This document shows positions 1-10,084 of a stretch of 48,772 nucleotides of DNA, one piece after another. The stretch comes from Mycobacterium asiaticum. Lineage in GTDB: Bacteria > Actinomycetota > Actinomycetes > Mycobacteriales > Mycobacteriaceae. Where the stretch lies: NCBI RefSeq assembly GCF_001668675.1, contig NZ_LZKQ01000212.1, positions 1-48,772 of the forward strand, given 5' to 3'. The position numbers were made by a program, and so were the translations under genes. Below the pieces are notes generated by a model. That model was not told the DNA's origin, ran no database searches, and saw only the letters and a program-made list of their open reading frames with translations. How positions within the stretch are numbered: position 1 is the first letter of the stretch; each line of letters begins with the position of its first letter.

Positions 1-25
1 GCATGAGCGGGGTGCGGTGCGCGCC

Positions 26-77
26 GTCTCTCAGGAGGATGTGCGTCGTTGCCCGGCTTGCAGCGACATTGTCGGTG
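26..77 (+). repeat. Copy A of a ~47-52 bp interspersed repeat
   Basis: This stretch is the reverse complement of 610-661, with one visible difference (C instead of T at 62) across the full 52 bases. It contains the core GGAGGATGTGCGTCG and ends in the short palindrome CGACATTGTCG. The frame starting at the core could read RRCPACSD, but no convincing gene uses it. Together with copies at 186, 610 and 719 it surrounds the small gene at 222-545, with the left and right copies facing opposite ways. Confidence 0.8.
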
Positions 78-185
78 CCGGAGACCGGCGACGGCAACCC
101 ACCGCCACCGCAACCGCAGCCGCGCGCCTGCCACCACGTCCTCACATCCAACCCGCCGAACGCCCACCTCCTCCACGGTCTCCCC

Positions 186-228
186 GGAGCATGTGCGTCG
201 CTGCCCGGCTTGGAGCGACAATCAGTCG
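186..228 (+). repeat. Degenerate copy B of the same repeat
   Basis: It shares the core ATGTGCGTCG(C/T)TGCCCGGCTTG with copy A, in the same orientation, but diverges at both ends. It overlaps the 3' end of the small minus-strand gene at 222-545. It may be an older copy of the element. Confidence 0.55.
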
Positions 229-545
229 AACCATTGCAGCGGATCTTCGCGTCCACTCGCAGCCCTCGACTTCGCACGCAATGCCAGAACTCGCTGGTGC
301 ATTCGGTGTTCAGTGCCGCGGGGAAACTCCAACGCTGCATACTTGCCACGCCTGATGCGGTCAACCCGGCCCCTTCCCATCTCCCAACGCAGCGCATCAG
401 AAATGGCCTTCGAGGCCCGACCGTTGACGGTGAAGCCATGCCACTTGAGGGCGGCGATGAGTTCCGGAATAGTCGCGGGCCCGTGCAACACCAACTGGTA
501 GGTAAGCACATAGCGAAGCTCGGTTCCTCGTAGCAGCACGCTCAT
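222..545 (-). CDS. Hypothetical protein, small winged-helix-like fold
   Basis: This 107-residue protein starts at an ATG. It is not recognised by name. Residues about 10-70 read like a small winged-helix module: LRYVLTYQLV, then PATIPELIAALKWHGF, then SKAISDALRWEMGRGRVDRI, then RRGKYAAL as a possible wing. This resembles domains that bind DNA or sit in toxin-antitoxin regulators, but no catalytic motif is seen. The C-terminal third is basic (MHQRVLALRAKSRA). Copies of a 47-bp repeat lie on both sides in opposite orientations, and the gene overlaps copy B at its 3' end. The upstream region has no clear ribosome binding site. The frame and composition look coding, but the function is unknown. 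Confidence 0.6.
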   Translation of the reverse strand: MSVLLRGTELRYVLTYQLVLHGPATIPELIAALKWHGFTVNGRASKAISDALRWEMGRGRVDRIRRGKYAALEFPRGTEHRMHQRVLALRAKSRAASGREDPLQWFD

Positions 546-609
546 GCGTTGAACGTCGCATTCGCGTCCACATCCCGCCAGTCACCACAATTCGGCTGTG
601 GATCGTGCA

Positions 610-661
610 CACCGACAATGTCGCTACAAGCCGGGCAACGACGCACATCCTCCTGAGAGAC
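610..661 (-). repeat. Copy C of the ~47-52 bp repeat, inverted relative to copy A
   Basis: It begins CACCGACAATGTCGCTACAA and ends CATCCTCCTGAGAGAC. The reverse complement matches 26-77 with a single visible difference. It includes the 11-base palindrome CGACAATGTCG. The 47-base core is identical to the copy at 719-765, which lies 109 bases away. Confidence 0.85.
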
Positions 662-718
662 CTTGGCGAAGACCGGCGGCCACACGGGTGTGACACGCTG
701 AGCGCCCACAACCGCATC

Positions 719-765
719 CACCGACAATGTCGCTACAAGCCGGGCAACGACGCACATCCTCCTGA
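719..765 (-). repeat. Copy D of the ~47 bp repeat
   Basis: All 47 bases are identical to 610-656. It lies just downstream of the ppx stop codon at 779. The 546-778 gap otherwise holds no gene that I can support. Confidence 0.85.
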
Positions 766-778
766 AGGCGGAGAAAGG

Positions 779-1732
779 CTAGCCTGCGATCGACAGCACA
801 ATCCCGTCCAAGATGTCGTGTTCGCTGACGGTCAATTCCGCGATCCCCGCCCGCGTATACAGCTCATTCGCCAACTCTTGCACCACGATCGCGCCTCCGC
901 CGATCACGTCGACACGCCCTTCGTGCATCGGCCCCAGCGCCGCCCGTTCCGATCGCGGCATACCGATCAACCGCTCACACACCGCCAGCAATGACTCGCG
1001 CCCCACGCGTGAAAGATGTATCGCCGCAGAGTCATACACCGCCATGCCGTGGGCCAAGGCCGACAACGTAGTCATCGTCCCGGCGACACCGACCCAGCAC
1101 CGGGCCCCCTCCACCGGCACCGCACGCAACGCCACGGCGAGCCGCTCACGGACCACCGCCCGGGCCGCCGCCACCTCCTCCGGCTTGGGCGGGTCGGAGT
1201 GCAAGCAACGCTCGGTCAGGCGGACGCAACCAATATCGGCCGAATAACTCGCCACCACTTCATCCGCCGCCTTGCCGACCACGATCTCCGTCGACCCGCC
1301 CCCCAGGTCAACAACCACGAAAGGCGCGTCCGCGCTGTCCAATTCGCCAACCGCGCCGGCGAACGACAGCTCAGCCTCCTCCGCACCCGTGATCACCTCG
1401 GCGACCGCGCCGGGAATCACCGCCCCCAACACTTCGGCCGTCATCGCAAAAAACACATCCCGGTTCCCGGCGTCCCGAGTGGCCGACGTCGCGACCATCC
1501 GCACCCGCGAAACCCCATGCACCCGCAGCAGCTCCGCGTAATCGACCAGCGCCGCCCGCGTGCGCGCAATCGCCTCAGGCGCAAACGAGCCGGTCGCATC
1601 CACCCCCTGCCCCAGCCGCACGATCCGCATCTCGCGATGGACGTCCCGCAACCGTCCGTCAACACAGTCCGCGATCAACAACCGAATCGAGTTGGTACCG
1701 CAGTCGATTCCGGCCAGCCGCGTCATTTCCAC
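779..1732 (-). CDS. ppx: Exopolyphosphatase / guanosine pentaphosphatase, Ppx-GppA family
   Basis: A 317-residue cytoplasmic enzyme of the ASKHA phosphotransferase fold. Family members hydrolyse inorganic polyphosphate or pppGpp. The phosphate-binding motif IDCGTNSIRLL is at residues 9-19. The second loop VVDLGGGSTEIV lies near residue 140. The C-terminal GGGAIVV-(long)-ILDGI matches the short, single-lobed actinobacterial form (Rv1026-like). The GTG start at 1732 gives the same N-terminal length as the M. tuberculosis protein as I recall it. An internal ATG at 1726 would make an ATGA overlap with the upstream gene's stop. It is the last gene of the mfd-to-ppx run. The alternative label GppA cannot be separated from sequence alone. 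Confidence 0.93.
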   Translation of the reverse strand: MEMTRLAGIDCGTNSIRLLIADCVDGRLRDVHREMRIVRLGQGVDATGSFAPEAIARTRAALVDYAELLRVHGVSRVRMVATSATRDAGNRDVFFAMTAEVLGAVIPGAVAEVITGAEEAELSFAGAVGELDSADAPFVVVDLGGGSTEIVVGKAADEVVASYSADIGCVRLTERCLHSDPPKPEEVAAARAVVRERLAVALRAVPVEGARCWVGVAGTMTTLSALAHGMAVYDSAAIHLSRVGRESLLAVCERLIGMPRSERAALGPMHEGRVDVIGGGAIVVQELANELYTRAGIAELTVSEHDILDGIVLSIAG

Positions 1733-2211
1733 TGTCCCGCAATCAAAGCCGCCGCTCCCGGCTCGGCGGCCAACAACGCAACCGCCTCGTCACCCAACGG
1801 ATTGACCCCGGGCCCCTTGGCCAGCGAATGCGCAATCAACACATGCAGACACTTGACCCGGTCCGGCATGCCGCCACCGGAAAACGTCGTCCCCAACGGG
1901 TCAATCGCGTCCCGCTCGGCCAGATAAGACTCGTGGGCACGCCGATACGCCGCCGCCAACGACGGATCGGCCCCCAAGCGCGCGGTCATCTCGCGCATCA
2001 GACCGGTGGTTTCCAATCGACTCGCGGCGGCCGTCAACACCGGATGCGTCAGGTAGTACAACGTCGGAAACGGTGTTCCGTCAGGCAGTTTCGGCGCGGT
2101 CTTCACCACACCCGGCGAACCGTCTGGACATCGGTAGGCGATTTCCAGCACCCCGCGCGGCTCACGGCCGAGCTGACGCGCCACCACCTCCAAGTCTGCA
2201 CGATCAACCAC
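1723..2211 (-). CDS. DUF501 protein (Rv1025-like)
   Basis: A 162-residue conserved actinobacterial protein of unknown biochemical role. The family is recognised from GVVKTAPKLPDGTPFPTLYY and from MPDRVKCLHVLIAHSLA with a GVNPLGDEA tail, which are its most conserved blocks. I chose the GTG at 2211 because it overlaps the divIC stop by 8 bases (GTGGTTGA) and matches the VDRADL start of homologues. The open frame continues upstream to 2457 but that part is a shadow of divIC. The stop overlaps the ppx start. Its position between divIC and ppx is conserved in mycobacteria. No membrane segment or signal peptide is seen. Confidence 0.9.
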   Translation of the reverse strand: MVDRADLEVVARQLGREPRGVLEIAYRCPDGSPGVVKTAPKLPDGTPFPTLYYLTHPVLTAAASRLETTGLMREMTARLGADPSLAAAYRRAHESYLAERDAIDPLGTTFSGGGMPDRVKCLHVLIAHSLAKGPGVNPLGDEAVALLAAEPGAAALIAGQWK

Positions 2212-2902
2212 CGGGAGCCGTAGGGTTCGGGGGTTCCTGCCCGGGTTCGGGCGGCGCAACGACCGGCGGCGACGGCGGCAGGTGCGGCGTGTCGGCAATG
2301 GTGTGCCACAACGAGGTGTACCACGGTTCGTTCTTGGGGTGCCCGCCAACCTCCTCCCCCGGCTGCACGGGCACCGCCGCGCCCGGCGGAAGCTGCACTT
2401 GGAACGGAATGTCACCAGGCTTGACGAAACCGAGCCGCTCTCGCGCCTGCGCGGCAATGTACGCCGGGTCGGCCAGCTGACCTTTGCGTTGCTCCAATTC
2501 CTTGATCTGGCCGCGCAGCGCGGCCTCGGTCGCCGACAGTTGTGCCATCTCGGTGCGCTGGGCGAAATACGTGCGCACCGGACCGGCGATGGTCAGCGTC
2601 AGCACACACACCACCGTGGCCAGGATCGCCGCCCGCCGCGCAGTGAAGCCCAACCGCTGATCTGACCGCTGCTCAACGGATTCGGTGAATGATCGCCTGA
2701 TCGGTTCGACGACATGTTCCTGCGTGCGGCCCGCGTGGCGACTCTCGTCGGGCGCGGTCTGCGCGGGCTTGGACTGCGGCCGCGACAGCGGCTTGGCAAC
2801 CGGCTTCGCCGAGCCCGAAGAACGACGCCCCCGACCCGAATCACCGGGCTTCCCCGGCCGGGAAGCCGGGGATCGGCGTTTCGGATCGGACTTGGCGGCC
2901 AA
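2204..2902 (-). CDS. divIC: Septum formation initiator, DivIC/FtsB family
   Basis: A 232-residue bitopic membrane protein of the divisome; family members pair with FtsL and FtsQ at the septum. Residues 1-88 are a long basic, Pro/Ser-rich cytoplasmic tail typical of mycobacteria. Residues about 91-108 form one membrane helix (ILATVVCVLTLTIAGPV). A coiled coil follows at about 113-142 (ALRGQIKELEQRKGQL), and then the family block AQARERLGFVKPGD at 151-164. The C-terminus is Pro-rich. The start appears to be TTG, five bases after the eno stop, so translational coupling is likely. The exact start is uncertain because of the low-complexity N-terminus. Confidence 0.9.
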   Translation of the reverse strand: MAAKSDPKRRSPASRPGKPGDSGRGRRSSGSAKPVAKPLSRPQSKPAQTAPDESRHAGRTQEHVVEPIRRSFTESVEQRSDQRLGFTARRAAILATVVCVLTLTIAGPVRTYFAQRTEMAQLSATEAALRGQIKELEQRKGQLADPAYIAAQARERLGFVKPGDIPFQVQLPPGAAVPVQPGEEVGGHPKNEPWYTSLWHTIADTPHLPPSPPVVAPPEPGQEPPNPTAPGG

Positions 2903-2907
2903 ACTAC

Positions 2908-4239
<1,332 letters not shown>

Positions 4240-4273
4240 TCAGCCTAAAGCCTCGGTTACCCCGACCATCCTT

Positions 4274-5005
4274 CTACAGCGGGTGACCCGCCGCGTAGGC
4301 GGTCGCCCAGTCCCGGACCGCCCGCGCATAGACCCCGGAGTTGTTATAGGCCCGCAGCGCGGTAATCCAGCCCCGGGGCGTCGCGAGATCCTTTCCACGC
4401 CAGCATAAATAGCCCGCGGCCGACAGGGCGGCATCGTCGATGTTGTCTGGGCTTGCGACGCCGTCGTTGTTGGCGTCGACCCCATACAACCGCCAAGTCT
4501 CGGAGATGAACTGCATCGGCCCCATCGCGCGCTCCACCCCATCGTCTCCGTCGAGGACCCCGGCGTCGGTGTCCACAATCCGCAGGGTGTCGCCGCTGCC
4601 GTCAAGCCGAACGCCCCGGATGGGGGGCCGTACGTCCCCGTTGGGGGCGATGGTCGCGCCCCGGTAGGTGCCGTTATGACTTTCCACCTGGCCGATGCCC
4701 GCAAGCGTCGTCCACGCGATATGACACTTCGGGTTCTCGACCTCGGCGACGCGAGCGGCGTACGCGTACGCCTCCAACGCGATGACCGGCATTTCCAGTG
4801 CCGGAGCGCGCTGCTCAGCCCATTCCCGCAGCTGGTCCGCAGGCCGCCCGCTGGCGTTCGTGTCGATCGGAGGCACCGGATCCCCCGCCGGGGGCGGCAC
4901 GCCCTCGGGGATAAAAAGGCTGAGCTGCCAGGTGCAACTTGACGCCAACAGCATCGCGGTCGCCCCTATCACGGCGACCGCGCGCAACCAGCGTCTCGGC
5001 GACAC
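4274..5005 (-). CDS. lpqU: LpqU-type lytic transglycosylase lipoprotein
   Basis: A 243-residue exported protein, the same length as M. tuberculosis LpqU as I recall it. A basic N-terminus and hydrophobic stretch (VAVIGATAMLLASSC) end in C24, a slightly imperfect lipobox. The SLT_2/MltB-like lytic transglycosylase domain spans about 85-235. The likely catalytic glutamate is E108 in AGIGQVESHNGTY, followed by ERAMGPMQFISETW and the GYLCW / ALRAYNNS blocks. It should cleave peptidoglycan glycan strands outside the membrane. Start is GTG with GGAGA upstream. The 196 bases between it and mazG carry no gene and presumably hold its promoter. Confidence 0.93.
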   Translation of the reverse strand: MSPRRWLRAVAVIGATAMLLASSCTWQLSLFIPEGVPPPAGDPVPPIDTNASGRPADQLREWAEQRAPALEMPVIALEAYAYAARVAEVENPKCHIAWTTLAGIGQVESHNGTYRGATIAPNGDVRPPIRGVRLDGSGDTLRIVDTDAGVLDGDDGVERAMGPMQFISETWRLYGVDANNDGVASPDNIDDAALSAAGYLCWRGKDLATPRGWITALRAYNNSGVYARAVRDWATAYAAGHPL

Positions 5006-5201
5006 AAACTCTCCCTGTTGGTCTCCCCATGCGGCCGCTTGTCCTTTTCAGCCTCAGCCATCGTCCCATGGGTTTGTCGGCTGCCCCCGCGAGTTCGCCG
5101 TCCAGCACACAGATTTGTGCTGGATTGCAGCCATTCGGTGATTCCTCAGCAGCGTGTTTGTGAAAACCGTCTGAGTCACCGCAAACATCGACAAGCGGCC
5201 C

Positions 5202-6296
5202 TCAGCGGCGCCCTTTGCGCTTTTTGGGCCGGGACTCCTTGACGGACGTGGACGCCGCGAGGGGTTCCTCCTCGGCGGGCTTGAGGGTGGGCTCGACCCC
5301 GGGCTCGACCCCGGGCTCGACGACGACCTCGACGGCGGGCGTCGAAGGCTCCTCGGCCACTTCACCGAGCGGCCAATGCGCGCGCCACTCGTCCTCGGTG
5401 ACGAAGCCGAGCGGGCTCATGTCGAGTTCCTCGGCGACACTGTCGCCGCGCCGGGCCGCCGCAATCGCCTTCTCCACATCGCGAACCGTGTCGACAAAGT
5501 CCAAAACCGCTGCCCGTAAGGTGTTTTCCGCATCAACCTCGGCCGACAAGGTGATCGTGGTGAGCTCCTCGGGGATCAGCTCGGCGGGCAGACCGGCCTG
5601 AACGACGCGATGAATCACCTTCTGCGCCAACGCCAATGCCGGCTGACCGGTGTGCACGCCGTCCAGCACCGAACCCCGGGGTTTCTCGGCGGCTTTGCGC
5701 TCCTCCCACTGCGCCAGCTGGTCCTGCAGTGAAATAGATTCCCCCGCAAGCACTCCCGGCACCCGATTGCCGAGCTTGCGCATCAGCGTGTCGGCGACGT
5801 CGTCGATGGTGAACGGCAGCAGCGCCGCATCCTCGGCGATGCGCGCGTGAAACAGCACCTGCAACAGCAGATCACCGAGTTCTTCGCGCAGCTGCTCCAC
5901 ATTGCCGCTGTGCACGGCGTCCAGCAGCTCGTAGGTCTCCTCCAGCAGATACCGGCGCAGCGAGTCGTGGGTCTGTTCGCTCTCCCACGGTCCCGCGGTA
6001 CGCAGCTTGTCCATCATCGCGACCGCGTCGACCAGACGTTCACCGCGCTGGCCGGCGGGCGCCGAGATCAGCCGCGCACCGGCGGCGAGCCGGGCGGTGA
6101 CGGCGGGGTGGTTGGGGTCCGAGGACAACAGCACCGGCGCGTCCGCGCCGGTGTGCGCCGGGTGCGCGTCGGGCAGCGACCACGGCACCGCGATCGGCAT
6201 CTCCTCGGTGTACTGCACTTCGCCACTCAACAGCTCGATGGCTTCGACCGGCACCAGCGAGGGGCGGCGGGGGTCGACCAGGACGACAGTCGTCAT
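5202..6296 (-). CDS. mazG: Nucleoside triphosphate pyrophosphohydrolase MazG
   Basis: A 364-residue cytoplasmic enzyme that hydrolyses (d)NTPs to monophosphates and pyrophosphate, cleaning damaged nucleotides. Residues about 95-225 carry the all-alpha MazG domain, with the acidic motifs EETYELLDA and EELGDLLLQ that bind magnesium. Residues 1-90 form the mycobacterial N-terminal extension. The C-terminal 60 residues are unusual: an acidic low-complexity stretch with three VEPG/VEPT repeats and a basic tail KKRKGRR. The M. tuberculosis protein is around 325 residues, so the tail accounts for the extra length. The ATG overlaps the mfd stop by 4 bases (ATGA), indicating translational coupling to repair. 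Confidence 0.95.
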   Translation of the reverse strand: MTTVVLVDPRRPSLVPVEAIELLSGEVQYTEEMPIAVPWSLPDAHPAHTGADAPVLLSSDPNHPAVTARLAAGARLISAPAGQRGERLVDAVAMMDKLRTAGPWESEQTHDSLRRYLLEETYELLDAVHSGNVEQLREELGDLLLQVLFHARIAEDAALLPFTIDDVADTLMRKLGNRVPGVLAGESISLQDQLAQWEERKAAEKPRGSVLDGVHTGQPALALAQKVIHRVVQAGLPAELIPEELTTITLSAEVDAENTLRAAVLDFVDTVRDVEKAIAAARRGDSVAEELDMSPLGFVTEDEWRAHWPLGEVAEEPSTPAVEVVVEPGVEPGVEPTLKPAEEEPLAASTSVKESRPKKRKGRR

Positions 6297-9200
6297 CGCG
6301 CTTGCCGCTCCTTACTCGCCTTACTCGACGTGACGGGCTCGGGGTTCGTTATACCAATATCTTGCTGCGGGATGCCCGCGAGCGCAGTCACCAAATCCGC
6401 CACCATCTGCAGCAACTCCACGTCACGCAGCCGAGCGGCGCCCACGCCGCCGGTTCGCGGGATGGGAACCTGCACGGTCGACGTCGTCGCGCGGTAGCGC
6501 CCGCCCGGATACATCCGGGCCAGCCGCACCTGCGCGGAATCCGGCAGGTTCAACGGCGAAAGCCGCACCGTGGCCGCCGACGGGGCGCTGACCTCGGTGA
6601 TCCCCGACGCCCGGCACAGCAACCGCAGCCGCGCCACCGCCACCAGGCGCTGGGCCGGCTCGGGCGGCGGGCCGTACCGGTCGGTCAACTCCTCGATGAC
6701 GGCGTTGACACCGGCGTCGTCGGTCGCCGACGCCAGACGCCGGTAGGCCTCCAGCCGGAGCCGGTCGCTGGCGATGTAATCGGGCGGCAGATGGGCATCG
6801 ACGGGCAGGTCGATGCGCACGTCCTTGGGCTCTTCGGCGGTGGTCACCGTCTTGCCGTCGGCGGCGGCCCGGTATGCCTCGACGGCCTCGCCGACCAGCC
6901 GCACGTACAGGTCGAACCCAACGCCGGCGACGTGCCCGGACTGCTCGACGCCCAGCACGTTCCCGGCGCCGCGGATCTCCAGGTCCTTCAGCGCGACGGC
7001 CATGCCCGCGCCCAGCTCGTTGTTCTGCGCGATGGTCGCCAGCCGGTCATACGCCGTCTCGGTCAGCGGCGCGTCCGGCGGGTACAGGAAGTAGGCGTAT
7101 CCACGCTCGCGGCTGCGACCCACCCGACCGCGCAGCTGGTGCAGCTGGGACAGGCCGAAGGTGTCGGCACGCTCGACGATCAGCGTGTTGGCATTGGAGA
7201 TGTCCAGGCCGGTCTCGACGATCGTCGTGCAGACCAGGATGTCGAATTCGCGGTTCCAGAAGCCCTGCACGGTGCGCTCCAGCCGCTCCTCGGGCATCTG
7301 CCCGTGCGCCACCACCACCCGCGCCTCGGGCACCAACTCCCGCACCCGAGCGGCGGCCCGGTCGATCGAGCTCACCCGGTTGTGCACGTAGAAGGCCTGC
7401 CCGTCGCGCAGCAATTCCCGTCGCAACGCAGCCGCGATCTGCTTGTCCTCGTGCGGGCCGACGTAGGTCAACACCGGGTAGCGCTCTTCCGGTGGCGTCA
7501 GGATCGTCGACATCTCCCGGATCCCCGCCAGGCTCATCTCCAGCGTCCGCGGAATCGGGGTGGCGCTCATGGTCAGCACGTCGACGTGCGTGCGCAGCGA
7601 CTTGATGTGCTCCTTGTGCTCGACACCGAACCGCTGCTCCTCGTCGACCACCACCAAACCGAGGTCTTTCCAGCGCACCCCGGTCTGTAGCAGCCGGTGG
7701 GTGCCGATCACGACGTCCACCGATCCGTCGGCCATGCCGTCGATCACCTTGCGGGATTCGGCGGGATCGGTGAAGCGGGACAGGCCCTTGACGGTGACCG
7801 GGAATCCGGCCATCCGGTCGGTGAAGGTCTGCAGATGCTGGTCGGCCAGCAGCGTGGTGGGCACCAGCACCGCGACCTGTTTGCCGTCCTGGACCGCCTT
7901 GAACGCCGCGCGCACCGCGATCTCGGTCTTGCCGTAGCCGACGTCACCGCAGATCACGCGGTCCATCGGGATCGGCTTTTCCATGTCGGACTTGACCTCG
8001 GTGATCGCGGTCAACTGGTCGACGGTCTCGGTGAAGCCGAACGCGTCCTCCATCTCGGCCTGCCATGGCGTGTCCGGCGCGAAGGCGTGACCGGGACTCG
8101 CCTGGCGCTTGGCATACAGCGCGACCAGTTCGCCGGCGATCTCCCGGACGGCGCGGCGCGCCTTGGTCTTGGTGTTCGCCCAGTCGCTGCCGCCCAGCTT
8201 GCTCAGCGCCGGTGCCTGCCCACCGACATACCGCGAGAGTTGGTCCAGCGAATCCATCGGGACATACAGCCGGTCGGCCTGCTGACCGCGCTTGCTGGAC
8301 GCGTACTCGAGCACCAGATACTCGCGGCGGGCGCCACCGACGGTCCGTTCTACCATCTCCACGAACCGGCCGATGCCGTGCTGGTCGTGTACCACCAAAT
8401 CACCGGCGGTCAGTGCCAGCGGGTCAACGGTGTTGCGGCGCTTGGCCGCCAGGCGCTTGCCCTCGACTGCGGTGGCCCGGCTGCCGGTCAGGTCGGCTTC
8501 GGTGATGACGACGAGGTTGGCGCCGGGGATGACCACCCCGTCGTGCAGCGGGCCCTTGAACACCCCGACGACGCCGGCTTTGGGTGCGGCACCGGAGTCC
8601 AGCATCGCGGCCGGGATGTCCGACTCGGCCAGCCGTTCGACCATCCGATGGGCGGTCCCGGTGCCGGGCGCGACCATGGCGGCATGCCCGCCGGTGGCCA
8701 CGTGCGCGCGCAGCATCGCGAAGACGCCGTCGATGTCGTGTTGGTGTCCCCGCGCGGACGGCGCCGGGCGGATGTCCAGTTCGATGGCGGACTCGTCGGA
8801 AAGCTGACTCAAGGTCCACCACGGGTGGCCCGAAGCGCTCGCCGCGGCCTGCACGTCCTCGAGTTCGGTGAAGCCCGAACCGCCCAATTGCTCCACGTCG
8901 ATCGGCGCGTCGGTGCCCAGCGCCGCCACCGACCAGGACGCCTCCAGAAATTCCCGGCCGGTCTTGATCAGGTCGGCGGCGCGGGTACGGACCTTTTCCG
9001 GGTCACACACAAGGACCGGGGTGCCGTCGGCCAGCTGGTCGGTCAGCAGGGCGTGGTCGTCCGGGCGTAGCACCGGGAGCAGCGCTTCCATCCCGTCGAC
9101 CGGGATGCCCTCGGCCAGCTTGGCCAGCATGTCGATGATGCTGCCGGTGACCGTGTTCTCCGAACCGGGGTGTTGGCCACCCAACTCGGCCGCCCGCGCC

Positions 9201-9955
9201 CGGACGTCGTCGGTGAGCAGCAGTTCCCGGCACGCCACCGCGATCAGGTGGTCGACGTCGATCTCGGGGATCGAGCGCTGATCGGCCACCGAGAACATCC
9301 GCATCTCGGTGATCTCGTCGCCCCAGAATTCGATCCGGACCGGATGCTCGGCCGTCGGGGCGAAGACGTCCAGAATGCCGCCGCGCACGGCGAACTCACC
9401 GCGCCGCCCCACCATGTCCACCCGGGTGTAGGCCAGCTCGACGAGCCGGGTCGCGACATCCTCGAACGGCGTCTCATCGCCAACGGTCAGCGTCAGCGGT
9501 TCCTGCAGGCCGAGATCGGGCGCCATGGGTTGCAGCAGGGAACGCACCGCCGTCACCACGACCCGCAACGGGGGACCTAGGCGCGCATCGTCGGGATGCG
9601 CCAGCCGGCGCAGCACCATCATCCGGGTCCCGACGGTGTCGATGCCCGGCGAGAGCCGTTCGTGCGGCAGGGTCTCCCAGGACGGGAAGACGGCCACCGC
9701 ATCGCCGTACACGCCGCGCAGCTCGGCGGTCAGGTCATCGGCCTCCCGACCGGTGGCGGTGACCACCAGCAGCGGACCCTGTTGTGTCAGTGCGCCGGCC
9801 ACGAAAAGGCGCGCGCAGGCAGGTCCTACCAGCGCGAGTTTGTCGGGTCGATCGGAGGCACGCTCGATGAGCTGTTGGAAAGTTGGTGCGGTCAGCGCCA
9901 ATTCGACGAGCCCCGCGATCGGGGTATCTGGGCACGCAGTCCCCGGTGCGGTCAT
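6293..9955 (-). CDS. mfd: Transcription-repair coupling factor Mfd
   Basis: A 1220-residue ATP-dependent translocase that removes stalled RNA polymerase and recruits UvrA to the lesion. Domains in order: UvrB-homology region (about 20-350), RNA-polymerase-interacting CarD-like domain (about 517-580, [14 protein letters not shown]), RecG-like motor with Walker [10 protein letters not shown] (670-678) and DEEQ box (771-774), then the TRAG/TRCF C-terminal region (about 1040-1180). The length is typical. It heads the minus-strand run and is divergent from the LysA-like gene, with a 129-base gap that should hold both promoters. Confidence 0.98.
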   Translation of the reverse strand: MTAPGTACPDTPIAGLVELALTAPTFQQLIERASDRPDKLALVGPACARLFVAGALTQQGPLLVVTATGREADDLTAELRGVYGDAVAVFPSWETLPHERLSPGIDTVGTRMMVLRRLAHPDDARLGPPLRVVVTAVRSLLQPMAPDLGLQEPLTLTVGDETPFEDVATRLVELAYTRVDMVGRRGEFAVRGGILDVFAPTAEHPVRIEFWGDEITEMRMFSVADQRSIPEIDVDHLIAVACRELLLTDDVRARAAELGGQHPGSENTVTGSIIDMLAKLAEGIPVDGMEALLPVLRPDDHALLTDQLADGTPVLVCDPEKVRTRAADLIKTGREFLEASWSVAALGTDAPIDVEQLGGSGFTELEDVQAAASASGHPWWTLSQLSDESAIELDIRPAPSARGHQHDIDGVFAMLRAHVATGGHAAMVAPGTGTAHRMVERLAESDIPAAMLDSGAAPKAGVVGVFKGPLHDGVVIPGANLVVITEADLTGSRATAVEGKRLAAKRRNTVDPLALTAGDLVVHDQHGIGRFVEMVERTVGGARREYLVLEYASSKRGQQADRLYVPMDSLDQLSRYVGGQAPALSKLGGSDWANTKTKARRAVREIAGELVALYAKRQASPGHAFAPDTPWQAEMEDAFGFTETVDQLTAITEVKSDMEKPIPMDRVICGDVGYGKTEIAVRAAFKAVQDGKQVAVLVPTTLLADQHLQTFTDRMAGFPVTVKGLSRFTDPAESRKVIDGMADGSVDVVIGTHRLLQTGVRWKDLGLVVVDEEQRFGVEHKEHIKSLRTHVDVLTMSATPIPRTLEMSLAGIREMSTILTPPEERYPVLTYVGPHEDKQIAAALRRELLRDGQAFYVHNRVSSIDRAAARVRELVPEARVVVAHGQMPEERLERTVQGFWNREFDILVCTTIVETGLDISNANTLIVERADTFGLSQLHQLRGRVGRSRERGYAYFLYPPDAPLTETAYDRLATIAQNNELGAGMAVALKDLEIRGAGNVLGVEQSGHVAGVGFDLYVRLVGEAVEAYRAAADGKTVTTAEEPKDVRIDLPVDAHLPPDYIASDRLRLEAYRRLASATDDAGVNAVIEELTDRYGPPPEPAQRLVAVARLRLLCRASGITEVSAPSAATVRLSPLNLPDSAQVRLARMYPGGRYRATTSTVQVPIPRTGGVGAARLRDVELLQMVADLVTALAGIPQQDIGITNPEPVTSSKASKERQAR

Positions 9956-10084
9956 GATGCCGCCATTCTAGGCGTCCGGCTCTGGCCTCCGATCGGGCAA
10001 GCACTGCGTCAAGATCGCGCTCACGGCCGTCAAGAGTTCGTCAGGATAGGGGTCAGCTGCGTCCTCGCGCCGCAGGTTGAAAGC

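Noticed and set aside
542..757. A possible small zinc-ribbon protein containing RRCPACSD
   Set aside because: The Cys motif comes from the repeat itself. The frame has no ribosome site and no conserved start, so it is not called as a gene.
26..765. CRISPR array
   Set aside because: There are only four repeat copies, in two orientations and at irregular spacing (about 109-380 bases), with no cas genes.
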